Positions 27,563 through 39,087 are shown, counted from the first letter of the stretch. The stretch: 64,000 nt of DNA from Nemertoderma westbladi (GCA_032718475.1 JAUCBJ010008483.1:19257-83256); one strand, 5' to 3'. Program-made: numbers and translations. The notes: generated by a model not told the origin, from the letters alone.

Positions 27563-30500
27563 ATGTCTGATGAAAATGGACAGTATACCACAGATGGGGA
27601 AAATCCGAACAATTCGCTAACAGCTTCTGACTTAACAGTAGTTCCCCCACAGCAAGAAAGTGATGAAACCAAATCAGAAGAACACCAGCTATTAGCTGTA
27701 ACAACGAGACCCCTTAGTGAGAGAGCCACAGACTCCTACTTATCAGCTTGTATGCAGTTGAAATTGGAGGGTATTGACCCCACTGTCTCTTGTGAACGTT
27801 TAGACCACATAAGCTCCGGATATTTATCAGCGTCGACACGGTATCTCAACACATTGGAAGCGAAACTCACCCCCGAGTATTTCCAGGCTCACCGTCCAGA
27901 CGAAGTATACACATGGAATGTTGAATTGGAAGCAAAACGACAACGCCTTATGTCTCATTTGGAGTGGATACGTCTCGTTGCCAAGGCCCGACAATTGGAC
28001 ACTCTTGATCATAGATTACAGATGCGCGCACGTGAGCACGATGGCAGATACCAAAAAATATCTAGTCTATACCAAAAATGGTGTGGAGCAGCAGGAGTAA
28101 TGATGCCTCTATTTTCACCCCCGACCTGCACATTAAGCGAAAGCAGTGTTGCCTCTTCAAAAAGGGAGGACCGGATGCAACGCTTTGAAATAGCAAAGAA
28201 ACATAGGGATCGTCGCCTTAAGGAATATCAACAACAGGAAGAATTGATCACTCAACGAAAGCAAACAGAAGCACAACAACTGAGAGATAACATAATACTG
28301 AGCTCCCAGAAGAGAGCCAACCAACAAGCTGTGGAAGAAAGGATAGCCCAATCTAAGAAACGAGAGGTTGAAGAAAGAGTTGCTGCGGAACAACGTCATC
28401 AAGATAATATATTTGAGGAGTTAGCGGAACAAAAGAAACTGAAAGATATGGAGTTTCAATTGCAGAATGATGCCCTAGATCAACAACAGAAATTTATCCG
28501 TCTGCAGTCCCAGCTGCAGGAAGTAAATGACACCATTCTGGATGATGCCCCGTTTGTTTCAATTGAGCAAGAAGGGCAGTCTTTGCTACCAGCTGCAAGA
28601 GGACCTATCAGCTCATCTCCAATTAATCCCAGTTCCGAGACGTTGCAGCGATATTTACAGCAACCCCTGGTACCTGATTTGAATCGGTTGGTTATGGAAG
28701 AAAATCGAGAGGATCACTTGATAGACAAAAACCTAGAAGATAGAAAGGGAATGAAGGTCAACGTTGTAACCACCCAACCCGACTTGTCACGTCATGTTGA
28801 GTTTTGCCCACCAGTACCTAATAAGAGGCGAGCTGACGAAATTCCACCAGAAAAACATAGAATTCTCCTAGAATCAGAGGCTTTGAAAGAGGCAAAAGGA
28901 ACTCCTAAACCTGGTAGAATTGAGCCAAGACATGTAACCTCAGAGATTAGATATGAGCGGCAGGACACTGAGATGGCACCATCCTCCCACTATTTCCAGA
29001 AGAATCCTGGAAGTGGAAATAGACCACAATTATCTTCACCGAGGTATCAAACCTCGAGAGAACCAAAGGTTATCTTACATCCAAAGATACAATCAATACC
29101 TGTACCACCTCCAATATCCATGCAATACTCTACAAGTATAGGCGGAACCATTCCTAAACACACAAATGCTATATACGATAACAAAATGGGATGGTCACCA
29201 ATAGACCACTATTCGAATTGGAAATATGAAATGGAGCAGAGTCTGCAGGGTTTATCCCAGAAGATTAATGAAATACAGGGTTTACAACCACCCCATGGGC
29301 ACTGGGGACATCACATAAGTCAGCTAGCCAAGAACATGGACATACGGTTAAAGGACCTTCGGAAGAGTTGCTTTGATCATGTGGATATGATCCAAGCAGA
29401 AGTTGCGCTCAATGCAGATACGGCCCAACTGCCCCCTCATGAAACTCTAACTTCCAATGGTAGTATGAACGCTCCAGGGGGTCAAACTCACAATAACCTT
29501 TCTAGAAGTCAACTAGTAAATAATACATACCAGGATAATATTGATAGATCAAATTCAACTTCTGCTCCACTGGGTGAAGGGTGTCCACCTCCTTTGGCAT
29601 CGAGGGATATAGGGATGCTTCAGTCCAGTAGAATTAATACTTCATCGATGGAACCAACCATAGCACATGCTATGAATAGACTTACGGCTGAGAGAAATCT
29701 TCCGAAAATAAAGTTAAAGAAATTTTCTGGTGCTGCAGATGATTGGGTAACCTTAAGACATCACTTTGAGACAGCAGTTTTGGGATTCCACTTGACGGAT
29801 CAAGAAAACTTGAACTATTTGATGGCTATGGTAGAAGATGCACCTTTAAGGATGGTAGAAAGTTGTGTTGGTCTTCAGGATGGATTCATAAAGGCCTGGG
29901 AAGGTTTGAACAAACGTTATGGTCGAGAGCAATCCATAATTGCATCATTATTGGAGAAACTTTTGAAAATGGAACCTGTAAGCCAACCTGAAAAGGTAAT
30001 TGAATTCGCAGATGAGGTAAAATGGACTTTCCAACAGTTGCATCAACTCGGGGCTGGACCTCAGCTAGATAACACTAAGATATTGAACGATCTCGCAGCT
30101 AAGTTAACAGAACCCACTCGTCGACGATGGGTAAAGGCACAATTACGTCACCAGCGTCGATTAAATGATCCTAATATTGCCAAAGCCGAACATTTTGTCC
30201 AGTTTCTGGAAGAAGAGGTGGATATTCTGGTTTTAATGCCTGTTGCAAAGCCCAATAATACCACAATTCTTAATAAAGATATTAAAAGAATTTCGAGGGT
30301 AAATGCAGTAAGAACAGATGACTCAAGTGATGATGATGAGTTCTTAAATCGGATAGTGGCGAAATTGCATAAGCCAGCAAAGGGAAGACATCAGCAATCC
30401 AAGGCTCTTAATGCTATCACTCGACCTTCTAAACAAAATATCCCACCCAAACCAACTGTATCCAGAGGGACAGGTGAGTTGAAATGTATTAAATGTGGAG

Positions 30501-33463
30501 ATACCCATAACTTGTTTAAATGTGAAGACTTTAATAAGATGAATCTAGAGAAAAGAAGATCCTTTTGTCAACGTGAAAAACTTTGCTACAACTGTTTATC
30601 AAGCCTCCACCTCCGGTCCCATTGTAAGAATAAAAATCGTTGTAAAATTTGTGGTGAAGCCCACCACACTATCCTTCATAAAGAAGAACTTACCTCACGT
30701 GAAACTAAACGAGAAGAGGCTGCAATGAGAATAGTAGAATCTGAGACAGATTCAGATGCTGCTGGTGATGAATATGGAGTTACTGAGTTTGCAGAACATG
30801 AGTCAAATTTTATCGATAATGCTGCCATAATTTCCTGTAGACTCAATCGTAGAGGTGGTCCAGTGCGTGAATTTCCGGTTTTGACCTTGAGACTAAATGG
30901 CGATAAGGGTTCAACAATTGTTAATGCTCTTGTAGATACGGGTAGCTCAACTACCTTTCTAGATGGGGATATTTTCGACCGGTTGTTTGGAGTAACCAAA
31001 GAAACTAACCTGCACTTAACGGCCGTAGCCTGGTACCAAGAGATGCCTACGGTAGTGGCAAAGGGTAAACTTAGTCCAGCCAGGGATGACGTGGAAGGGG
31101 AAATGGCAGAGAACATCAAAATTATACGTATGAATGGTTTAAAAAACGCACTTGGGACTCCCCATGACTGGTTGAGTGATGATTTTTCCAAACAATACCA
31201 GATTCCTCTAGCAACGGCTGAAGATCCTAAGGTTGTCATGCTCATAGGGCAGAACTGCCCTGAAGCCTTTCGCGTTTTAGAAACAATCCCGGCAGCTTTC
31301 TTGGGAGTGGGGTCATCCAAATACAGTTCGCCATTTGCGGCACGAACACCTCTTGGATGGTATTGTTCGGGACCATCAGAGAGAACATTAAAAGAGAGAG
31401 AATCTGAGAGTATAAATTACATTGAAATACTCACTCATGAATCAGTATGTCGACTACAAGATACATTCATAGAACAGGAATTGGCAGCCTTAGGTAGAGA
31501 CATGACTGAACTGCCCACTCAGGATACTTACGATACCTTAATGCACTTGGTGACTCATAGTGAATCATCTAGAACCAACGACGATTATCATAATAATGAA
31601 GAATGTTCAGCCTTGGATAATATGACTCTTGATTTGGCCATGCAACGATGGCTTGAGAATGACAGCACTAACGTGAATGAGGATAAATTAGCAATGTCTC
31701 CAGACGACCTCCATGCTGTGGAGATCCAGCATCGGACGCGCAAACTTCTGCCTGATGGACATTATCAGACTGGCCTGCTGTGGCGGGATGATCCTCCACA
31801 GCTTATTAACAATTCTAGCCTAGCATATAATAGAGCTCTGAACATGAGAAAAAGGCTGAAGAAGAACCCTAAATATTTAGATATGTATCAACATCAAATG
31901 GATAAATACCTCAAAATTGATTGCGCAGAATTGGTTCCAACTGACCAACAACAATTTGGTCCCAGGTCATATTTTATGCCGCATCATTTTGTAACCCATG
32001 AAAACAAACCCAACACTGTAAGAGTTGTTTTCGACTGTCATGCTACATATAAAGGTAAATCACTCAATACAGAGATACTTCCTGGACCAAACTTATTACA
32101 ATCTTTGGTAGGAATTCTTATTAGATTTCGTGAGTTTAATGTAGCTTTCGTAGCAGATATAGAAGCAATGTTTCTACAGGTACGTGCCCTCCCAGTGGAC
32201 CAAGACAGCCTCCGATATTATTGGTGGCCGACAACTGAGCTTGAAGGTGAGCCAAGCCAATATTGGATGAAGTGCCAACCCTTTGGAGTAATATCCTCAC
32301 CTAGCAATGCTGAGAGTATTGTGTATGCAACAGCTGATGACAATGCCAATGATTTCAAAAAGGTTATAATTGAAACAATAAAGAATAGTTTATATATGGA
32401 TGATGTTCTTAAGTCACATCCAATCAGTGGAAACTTAATTGATATTGCTCATGGTGTTCAAGATTGCCTGCTCCGGGGTGGCTTTCGACTGGTGAAATTC
32501 GCTAGCAACAGCAAGGAACTACTACAGACATTTCCACCAGAAGAATGGGCCTCCCCTACCCTAGACTTAGATGTAGAGAAGCTCCCAGTAATGAAAACAT
32601 TGGGACTACGTTGGCGAATGCAAGAAGATGAGTTCTACTTCACAGTTGCCTTTATCGATAATGTGCCAGCAAAAACACGACGCCAATGCCTTTCAAAAAT
32701 GCACAAGGTCTTCGACCCATTTGGATATGTTGCGCCAGTAATTATGAGGGCTAAGTTCTTGCTTAAGAAAACTTGGCTTTTAGATTTAGATTGGGATGAT
32801 ACTATTCCCCAATTTCTGTTTGAGGCCTGGAGTAAGTGGGAAAAGGACCTTAAAAATATAGAACAATTAACTATTCCCAGAACATACTTTCCTCACTTAC
32901 AAACAACCGAACAACTTCAACTTCATGTCTTTGTTGACGCTTGTGATAATGGGATGGGTGCAACGGCCTATTTTAGACGAGAGTTGAAGGGCATATTTTC
33001 AGTAACCTTTGTTGCTTCAAAATCTCGTATTATGCCTAAACAGGAACTATCGACCCCTAAGGCAGAATTGCAAGCTGCTGTGCTGGGAACTGAACTTGCT
33101 GAGATTATCACAGCTGAACTTACTCTTAAGGTAGAACAATATTATTGGACTGATGCTACCATAGTATTACAATACCTGCATAACCGTAAACATAAACTCT
33201 CTGTGTTTATAACAAACCGGGTGACTCGAATATTAAAACGATCACTCCTATATCAATGGCATCATATAGCTGGTACCATTAATCCAGCTGATCTGGCCTG
33301 TCGTGGCTCAACAGCAGAAGAATTAGTCAATTCTTCCATATGGTGGAAAGGTCCAGATTTCTTGTGGGAGACAGAAGATGAGTGGCCTCATGTACTGCGA
33401 GATCTAAATCTCCCCAAGGGAGCGGAGATAGTTCCCGATAGAGTATACCCCCCCCAAATCTAG
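27563..33463 (+). CDS. BEL/Pao Gag-protease-RT-RNase H polyprotein
   Basis: 1,966 residues. N-terminal Gag with a long Gln/Glu-rich coiled coil (about residues 200-335), then a DUF1759-type Gag domain (about 713-850, LPKIKLKKFSG). Zinc knuckles follow near 974 (CIKCGDTHNLFKC, CYNCLSSLHLRSHC, CKICGEAHH). Protease has LVDTGSSTTFLDG near 1122. Reverse transcriptase has FVADIEAMFLQV near 1530 and YMDD near 1611; RNase H has FVDACDNGMGAT near 1788. All catalytic motifs are present. The frame ends just after a C8 run (33449-33456); skipping one C there would continue into the integrase frame, as expected for the single BEL/Pao polyprotein. This could be an assembly error, a mutation or slippage. 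Confidence 0.92.
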   Translation: MSDENGQYTTDGENPNNSLTASDLTVVPPQQESDETKSEEHQLLAVTTRPLSERATDSYLSACMQLKLEGIDPTVSCERLDHISSGYLSASTRYLNTLEAKLTPEYFQAHRPDEVYTWNVELEAKRQRLMSHLEWIRLVAKARQLDTLDHRLQMRAREHDGRYQKISSLYQKWCGAAGVMMPLFSPPTCTLSESSVASSKREDRMQRFEIAKKHRDRRLKEYQQQEELITQRKQTEAQQLRDNIILSSQKRANQQAVEERIAQSKKREVEERVAAEQRHQDNIFEELAEQKKLKDMEFQLQNDALDQQQKFIRLQSQLQEVNDTILDDAPFVSIEQEGQSLLPAARGPISSSPINPSSETLQRYLQQPLVPDLNRLVMEENREDHLIDKNLEDRKGMKVNVVTTQPDLSRHVEFCPPVPNKRRADEIPPEKHRILLESEALKEAKGTPKPGRIEPRHVTSEIRYERQDTEMAPSSHYFQKNPGSGNRPQLSSPRYQTSREPKVILHPKIQSIPVPPPISMQYSTSIGGTIPKHTNAIYDNKMGWSPIDHYSNWKYEMEQSLQGLSQKINEIQGLQPPHGHWGHHISQLAKNMDIRLKDLRKSCFDHVDMIQAEVALNADTAQLPPHETLTSNGSMNAPGGQTHNNLSRSQLVNNTYQDNIDRSNSTSAPLGEGCPPPLASRDIGMLQSSRINTSSMEPTIAHAMNRLTAERNLPKIKLKKFSGAADDWVTLRHHFETAVLGFHLTDQENLNYLMAMVEDAPLRMVESCVGLQDGFIKAWEGLNKRYGREQSIIASLLEKLLKMEPVSQPEKVIEFADEVKWTFQQLHQLGAGPQLDNTKILNDLAAKLTEPTRRRWVKAQLRHQRRLNDPNIAKAEHFVQFLEEEVDILVLMPVAKPNNTTILNKDIKRISRVNAVRTDDSSDDDEFLNRIVAKLHKPAKGRHQQSKALNAITRPSKQNIPPKPTVSRGTGELKCIKCGDTHNLFKCEDFNKMNLEKRRSFCQREKLCYNCLSSLHLRSHCKNKNRCKICGEAHHTILHKEELTSRETKREEAAMRIVESETDSDAAGDEYGVTEFAEHESNFIDNAAIISCRLNRRGGPVREFPVLTLRLNGDKGSTIVNALVDTGSSTTFLDGDIFDRLFGVTKETNLHLTAVAWYQEMPTVVAKGKLSPARDDVEGEMAENIKIIRMNGLKNALGTPHDWLSDDFSKQYQIPLATAEDPKVVMLIGQNCPEAFRVLETIPAAFLGVGSSKYSSPFAARTPLGWYCSGPSERTLKERESESINYIEILTHESVCRLQDTFIEQELAALGRDMTELPTQDTYDTLMHLVTHSESSRTNDDYHNNEECSALDNMTLDLAMQRWLENDSTNVNEDKLAMSPDDLHAVEIQHRTRKLLPDGHYQTGLLWRDDPPQLINNSSLAYNRALNMRKRLKKNPKYLDMYQHQMDKYLKIDCAELVPTDQQQFGPRSYFMPHHFVTHENKPNTVRVVFDCHATYKGKSLNTEILPGPNLLQSLVGILIRFREFNVAFVADIEAMFLQVRALPVDQDSLRYYWWPTTELEGEPSQYWMKCQPFGVISSPSNAESIVYATADDNANDFKKVIIETIKNSLYMDDVLKSHPISGNLIDIAHGVQDCLLRGGFRLVKFASNSKELLQTFPPEEWASPTLDLDVEKLPVMKTLGLRWRMQEDEFYFTVAFIDNVPAKTRRQCLSKMHKVFDPFGYVAPVIMRAKFLLKKTWLLDLDWDDTIPQFLFEAWSKWEKDLKNIEQLTIPRTYFPHLQTTEQLQLHVFVDACDNGMGATAYFRRELKGIFSVTFVASKSRIMPKQELSTPKAELQAAVLGTELAEIITAELTLKVEQYYWTDATIVLQYLHNRKHKLSVFITNRVTRILKRSLLYQWHHIAGTINPADLACRGSTAEELVNSSIWWKGPDFLWETEDEWPHVLRDLNLPKGAEIVPDRVYPPQI

Positions 33464-33464
33464 G

Positions 33465-34690
33465 TTGATGTCAGGAGAAACCAATACAATAATAAATGTT
33501 GAAGATGATCCTACGCCAATTCCAAAAGGTTCAAGTAAAGAGATTCAATTTCCAAACTTAGACAAAGGATTGCATCCTTGGTTGAAAAGACTTCTGAGCA
33601 GTCAGCAAAGTCTTCGTGCCTCGATTCGGGATATTTGCTACATTCGCCGCATGGCACATTGGTATTGTTGGCGACAAAAGAATCCCAATACGACCGAGAA
33701 ACCTCTTAGATTTTTTGGTCCATTAACACTAGAAGAACTAAGGTCGAGTTTACAAATGAGACTTCGCCTCTCGCAAAGAATAACAGATCCAGAACTTTTT
33801 TTGAAACATCAACATAATAATCCTATTCCCCCTCAGCGTGTTGCCACAATCATGTCAAATGGGATTATTCGAGTTCAAACACGCCTAACAATGGCTCCAG
33901 TGTCCTATGACACTATACATCCTATCATGTTGCGCGAACCACTCCTCTTGGAACAATTATTTCATGACACTCACCTTGAACTTAATCACTCAGGAAGAGA
34001 CCATATCTTGAGTCATTTGAGACAACACTATTTTCTAGTTTCACCCTGGAAGTATCTACGGAATGTTATGCGCAATTGTCTTCACTGCCGGAGATACAAC
34101 TCACCACTGATGAAGCAACAGATGGGAGATCTACCCAACATTCGGATGGCGGCATATGAGCCAGCATTTACCAATTGTGGAGTGGATATGTTTGGCCCGA
34201 TATTAGTTAAGTGTGCCAGAACTACTGTCAAACGATGGGGATTATTGGCAGTATGTATGACTACAAGGGCGATCCATCTGGACGTTTTGTATCAAGCTAA
34301 CATGGGTTCGTTTTTGTCCGCATTGTCCAGATTGATCGCACGGCGCGGACAACCACATCATATCACCTCTGATAATGGAGGAAACTTCGTAGCAGCCGAG
34401 AAACTGCTTCGTAAGAATATCAATGAGTGGAATACGCAATCGCTACACGAGCTTCTTGATAATCATCAAATAAACCTCATAGACTGGTACTTTACTCCAC
34501 CCCACGCTCCTTGGTATGGGGGAACTTATGAAAGGCTGGTACAGAGTGTCAAACAAGCTTTCTACAAACTGTTGCCCGAGGATGAGACTTACACGTATTT
34601 GGATGATGAGGCGTTGCGCACATTGTTGGCTCAGATCGAATTAGTTTTGAACAACCGACCATTAACACGTATTTCGCAATCTTCTGAATC
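33465..34690 (+). pseudogene. BEL/Pao integrase, C-terminally truncated
   Basis: The HHCC zinc domain (HLELNHSGRDHILSHLRQHY .. CLHCRR) is followed by a DDE core: NCGVDMFGPI, HHITSDNGGNF and HAPWYGGTYERLVQSVK. It reads on from the polyprotein in the next frame. After RPLTRISQSS (near 34680) it no longer resembles integrase: the usual LTPNHLL segment and C-terminal domain are missing and the minus strand takes over with remnant F. The catalytic residues survive, but the loss of the tail and of the 3' LTR makes the copy immobile by itself. Confidence 0.85.
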
Positions 34691-34798
34691 AGCTGAAGCT
34701 GATTATCCTCTTTGTCCATCTCGATGAGAATGCTTTTATCAAATTTAGCCTGCTCTGCCGCTAACATCTCTGCATCTAAGGAGTCCAAAATGAATTTG
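34691..34798 (-). pseudogene. Remnant F, downstream piece (split by LINE D)
   Basis: The minus strand encodes KFILDSLDAEMLAAEQAKFD and then ILIEMDKEDNQLQLIQ. It continues the protein that ends at 38101 on the far side of LINE D; the 33-bp target-site duplication codes for the overlapping KFILDSLDAE part. The reading ends at the junction with the element C integrase. Confidence 0.6.
34766..34798 (+). repeat. 33-bp target-site duplication of LINE D, left copy
   Basis: Identical to 38101-38133. The two copies bracket the RTE-like LINE exactly. Confidence 0.95.
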
Positions 34799-37700
34799 AC
34801 TCGGCAAAAAAGCACCCCCCAACCCCCATTATGGATTACATTAGCAATGCGGAGGTCCGGCCACTAGAGGCCAGTGGAATTACCGGACACAATCGGCCTC
34901 ACAGGCGTCAGTTAACTCCTGACCCGCTGCCTGTCTCACCCCCTACTGGAGAGAGAGCAGCCAACAATTCTTTGAGTCCCTTTCCTGATGACCTTTCTGG
35001 CCCAAACCCTGGGTCACCAGGAAGGCCAGATTGTGATGGGGAGAGGGATTCTGGAGTTGGAGGCTACTCTCATGTTCCACCCCGACCAACAAAGCCATTG
35101 GTGAATCTGAGGCAAGTCACAAGACTAGCCTCAGTAAACACCCTAACACTCGGGTCCCCAATGCGACAAGGTGAGCTGACTGCCTTGGCAGATAAGCTTT
35201 CTCTTAGCGCAGTGGGTGTTCAAGAGCACCGAATGCAGACTGGACAGACTGATGAGGTTCTGATTAAGGACATGGGGGGCGGTTGGCGACTCGCCCTCGC
35301 GTCAGCAGATGATAGTGGCAATGGTGGAATTGGTCTATTGATGAATCCAACTGCACATGCAGCATTGGACAAAATAGACCAAATCTCTAACCGCATCATC
35401 CGTTGCCACTTCTCATGTTCTGGAAGACTGGCTAAGAAGTTTCCTAAGGTGGTTCTGATTGTGTGCTACTCTCCAACTAGTGTTGCCCCTGTAGAGGAGG
35501 TGGAAAATTTCTACCACAATCTACAAGCAGCAACTGATGGAGTGGATCAGCATGCATTCTTAACATTCCTGGGAGACTTTAATGCAAGTCTGCATCAATC
35601 ACCTACATCGCCCTGGGTCTACAGCAATAGTGTTAACCGAAATTCTGTCCATCTTCAGGATTTAATCTCTGGAAATGGATTGTTTTCGGCTGGAACCCAG
35701 TTCAAGAAGCGAACTGGAAAGCTATGGACTCATAGTGGACCCAGTGGTCACAAGTCCCAGATAGACCATATTCTGTTTCGTAGGAAATACAGGAGCTCTA
35801 TACAAGACTGTAATGCATTTACACTTCGACCCTTCTCCAGTGATCACCGCCTTATTGTGGCCAAGGTAAGACTTAGTCTGCGTGCTAGCAGAATAACGAA
35901 ATCTGCCTTGCCATGGCATGACTGGTCCTCTCTGTTGCAACAGCCAAGTGTGAGATCCAGCTTCACACTACAGCTGAGCAACAGGTATGAGGCTCTTGCC
36001 TCTGAGGCGGCAGATCACTGTGAGGGCTATACTGCCTTTACAGAAGCAGTTAAGTTAGCAGCTGCAGAAACAGTTCCTGTATACCCTCGAAACAGGAAAA
36101 GGGCCCCCTGGACTGACAACAAAATTCAGAAGTGCCGAAATGACCTTCATAAGGCGCAGAAAGAGTCCCGACTCAAACAGACTACAGCGGCCAAGAATGC
36201 AGTTAAAGCTGCATCTAGGTCCCTGAACAGGCAGTACTCTGTTAATCTACAGGAGCTAATAAACCAACAGGTTGATGCCATCAATGATGCTGACGACAGC
36301 AGGCAATCATCCCAGGCATGGAAATCGATCAATCTGCTTACTGGGCGGAAAAGCCAACCAACCACCAAGGTTAAGGCTGAATCACCAGCCGATCGCCTCA
36401 ATGGTTGGAAAGCCCACTTTGAAAAGCTCCTCAATAATGACAGGGTATTGCCTGATAACTTTATAGAAGTAAAAGTGTCTGAGTCTGTACTCCCAGATAT
36501 TCCCATTGGCGATATCTCCTTTGCAGAAGTGAAGGCTGCTGCAAAGAGCATTAAGACCAATCGTGCCAGTGGAGTAGATGGTGTTCCCCCTGAGGTCTTT
36601 AAAATACCTGAGTGTTTAAAGCTCATCTATCCCATCATAGTAGACATGTACCGTACAACAAGAGTCCCACAAGAAATGAAAACAAATAAGTTGGTGCCAG
36701 TTCCCAAGAAGGGCAACCTAACACTCTATGGTTCTTTTCGGGGAATCTCATTGATCTCGATTGCTGCAAAACTATACAATAGAATTCTATTAAATCGCAT
36801 CAGGGATCCCATTGAGAGACTGCTACGTGGAAATCAGAATGGGTTCCGTAAAGGTCGTGGGACCATGGAGCCCATTTTGGCACTTAGAAGGATAATTGAA
36901 GAGTTATCAAAAAAGAAAGACAGGCATCTGGCTGTTATCTTTGTTGACTTCTTCAAGGCCTTTGATTCAGTCTCTCGCTCACGTATGTTCAGCATACTTT
37001 CATTATATGGGATTCCTGATGAAATTATTGCAGCAATCAGATCAGTATACGATGGTTCGACAACATTTGTGTCTACTGTTGACGGTGACACAGAACCATT
37101 TGAAGTGTTATGGGGCGTCCTCCAAGGAGAATCACTTGCACCATTCTTGTTCATTATTGTGGTTGACTATGTTCTACGCATGTCCTTAGATCATCATAAT
37201 GATGATGGGGTGATGATAACTCCACCTACTGGCTCCAGAAGTCGAGGAAATCCTGCCAAGTACCTAACTGATCTAGACTTTGCTGATGACTTAAGAGTAC
37301 TCTCAGAATCATTAGAGGGAGCCCAGCGGCTCCTCAGCTCATTAGCTCCTCAGCTGCTTCTAGTGTTGGTCTTTTTATTAACTCCAGAAAGACCAAAATT
37401 CTGACAGTTAACTTTGAAAGTCCTCAGCAAGTCTCTGATCGGATGAGCATAAGCTCAAAGGATGGTATGCTTGAGCATGTGGACGACTTCTGTTACCTGG
37501 GATCATGGATCCGGAAGTCAGGTGAGGACTTTCGAATACGTAAGGGAAAGGCATGGGCAGCCTTGAATAGGCTTTCCAGGATTTGGAAGTCACCTAGAAT
37601 TAATCGGAAACTTAAGGTCCGATTATTTAGAGCAGCAGTAGTTCCAGTACTCCTCTACAGGAGTCCATGCTGGGCTCTAACTGCTGAGGACACCAAATCT

Positions 37701-38100
37701 CTGTATGGCACATTCACAAGAATGCTTCGCCGGGTACATTGTGTCAAGTACAATGCACACATCTCCAACCAGACACTATATAACATTGGAGGTGTCTCAT
37801 TGGTTCCCCCAAGCTTGACACTAGAACAAAATCGCCTCCGCTTTGCAGGACATTGCTTTCGCCGTGAGGACCAGCCAGTGCATAATCTTGTACTTTGGCA
37901 GCCTCATGGAGTGAATAAGCATGGTGGACAGCCCATGACTTTCTTGAGACGCATCTTAAAGGACACTGGCCTTAAAGATGCGGATGATCTAGCAAATGTC
38001 ATGGGTGATAGGGAGTTGTGGCGGCGCAATTTTGTTGACAAGCCGGCACAGCATTCTTAAAAATGCAGCTGCAATGCAGCATGCCGATCCTAGTAGTAGT
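34799..38100 (+). mobile_element. RTE-like LINE D, near full length
   Basis: About 3.3 kb, the size of complete RTE-type elements, with a 33-bp target-site duplication and a short 3' end in AGT repeats (tagtagtagt at 38090-38100). It inserted into remnant F. A second copy (E, 40169-54093) and an 87-bp fragment (61435) belong to the same family. Confidence 0.9.
34831..38060 (+). pseudogene. RTE-like endonuclease/reverse transcriptase, one frameshift
   Basis: The frame 34831-37404 (857 residues) starts at an ATG. It has a Pro-rich N-terminus, an apurinic-type endonuclease (AVGVQEHRMQ near 130, FLGDFNASLH near 247, SSDHRLIVAK near 335) and a reverse transcriptase (SGVDGVPPEVFK, FRGISLISIAAKLYNRILLN, VIFVDFFKAFDSV, DLDFADDL near 816). 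Near 37345 a small change relative to copy E shifts the frame. The C-terminal part resumes at 37443-38060 with FCYLGSWI, AAVVPVLLY and a conserved tail RNFVDKPAQHS. One repair-sized lesion separates it from an intact protein, so it is a young copy. Confidence 0.88.
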
Positions 38101-38133
38101 ATCTCTGCATCTAAGGAGTCCAAAATGAATTTG
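38101..38133 (+). repeat. 33-bp target-site duplication of LINE D, right copy
   Basis: Identical to 34766-34798; it begins directly after the AGT tail of the LINE. Confidence 0.95.
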
Positions 38134-39087
38134 GCTGCTTCACTATTGGGGTGAAGTCCAGCTAGACGTCTCCTTAGCTCTTTGTCACCTATAAATCGTT
38201 GATAATCCGACAGTTGTTCCGATAACTGAGTCTTCCATTGGGTTGTTCCCTGGACTTTAACATTCACTCGTTAGAACCAAGTCTTTACTGCCACCTGCAG
38301 TGATGTATCTTGACTTCTCTTCGAGGCTTCTTCAAAAGCTGAAAGGATTAATCTGATCCTCAATATCCGTTCTCTCACTTGGTATAGCAGTTCTCCCTGC
38401 TCTTGAGGTTCCAGTTGTCTTTGGAATAACTGTGCTTCTATTCGTCCCAAGGAGTTGAAGAATCCCTGGACATATCCGGCTGCTGACCTCTTCCATACAG
38501 CGGGATCTCTGGTGTCTCTAACTACGCCCATTTGATGTAAGTCTTCCCAGGCAGCTTCCGATAATTTAAACGGGAGTCTGGGTCCGGGGAAGTTCCATTG
38601 AGTCTCCAAAATAGACCTTAATTCTTCCAGCGGGTATCTGGCATAACTATCCCTGGTCGATCGCTTATATCTCATCCAGTCCGCTTGATGTTCTTCTACT
38701 GCTAGAAGAACTCGAGTGAGTACTGCCCCAGGAAGAATCAATAGTGGGTCAGAGTAAACCTCTTCTTCCATCTTTGATCCGATCTCGGGCGTTCACTCTT
38801 TGGTGTTTGAACTAGAGTTACTGAGTGGTTGAGGAATAACCTCTCGGTCAGGGCGCTGCTGCTGTTCTACCTACAGCCGTTACTTGGTCTCACTTAACTT
38901 GAGCCCTAGTGCCTATAATAGACCTATGGTGCTTCACTAACCTAGGGTCTGACACAACTACTGTAGGGATGGCCTTTCTTACAGTAGGGGACTTAGACCT
39001 TGGATGGGGCCTCTCTATACTTTGTTCTGGGTCACAGATCGTCTGTTCCAAGAGACTATCTGACATTGTTTGTTTTGGGTCAGACAT
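38101..39087 (-). pseudogene. Remnant F: unidentified minus-strand protein (Gag-like?)
   Basis: Minus-strand frames: 39087-38890 (MSDPKQTMSDSLLEQTICD, a Ser/Pro-rich start), a short Gln/Asn stretch with a stop, 38771-38271 (MEEEVYSDPLLILPGAVLTR, helical and charged) and, after an in-frame stop at 38268, VQGTTQWKTQLSEQLSDYQR down to 38101. The continuation is at 34798-34691. Length and helical composition resemble a retroelement Gag, and it abuts BEL/Pao DNA, but I find no zinc knuckle or known motif. At least two stops and one frameshift make it a pseudogene. Confidence 0.55.

Larger units (their letters stand above)
27563..34690 (+). mobile_element. BEL/Pao LTR retrotransposon C, coding region, 3'-truncated
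   Basis: Gag, protease, reverse transcriptase, RNase H and integrase in the BEL/Pao order, interrupted only by one frameshift. The integrase reading ends near 34680-34700, where the sequence passes into the minus-strand remnant F. The integrase tail and 3' LTR are gone. Confidence 0.9.
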
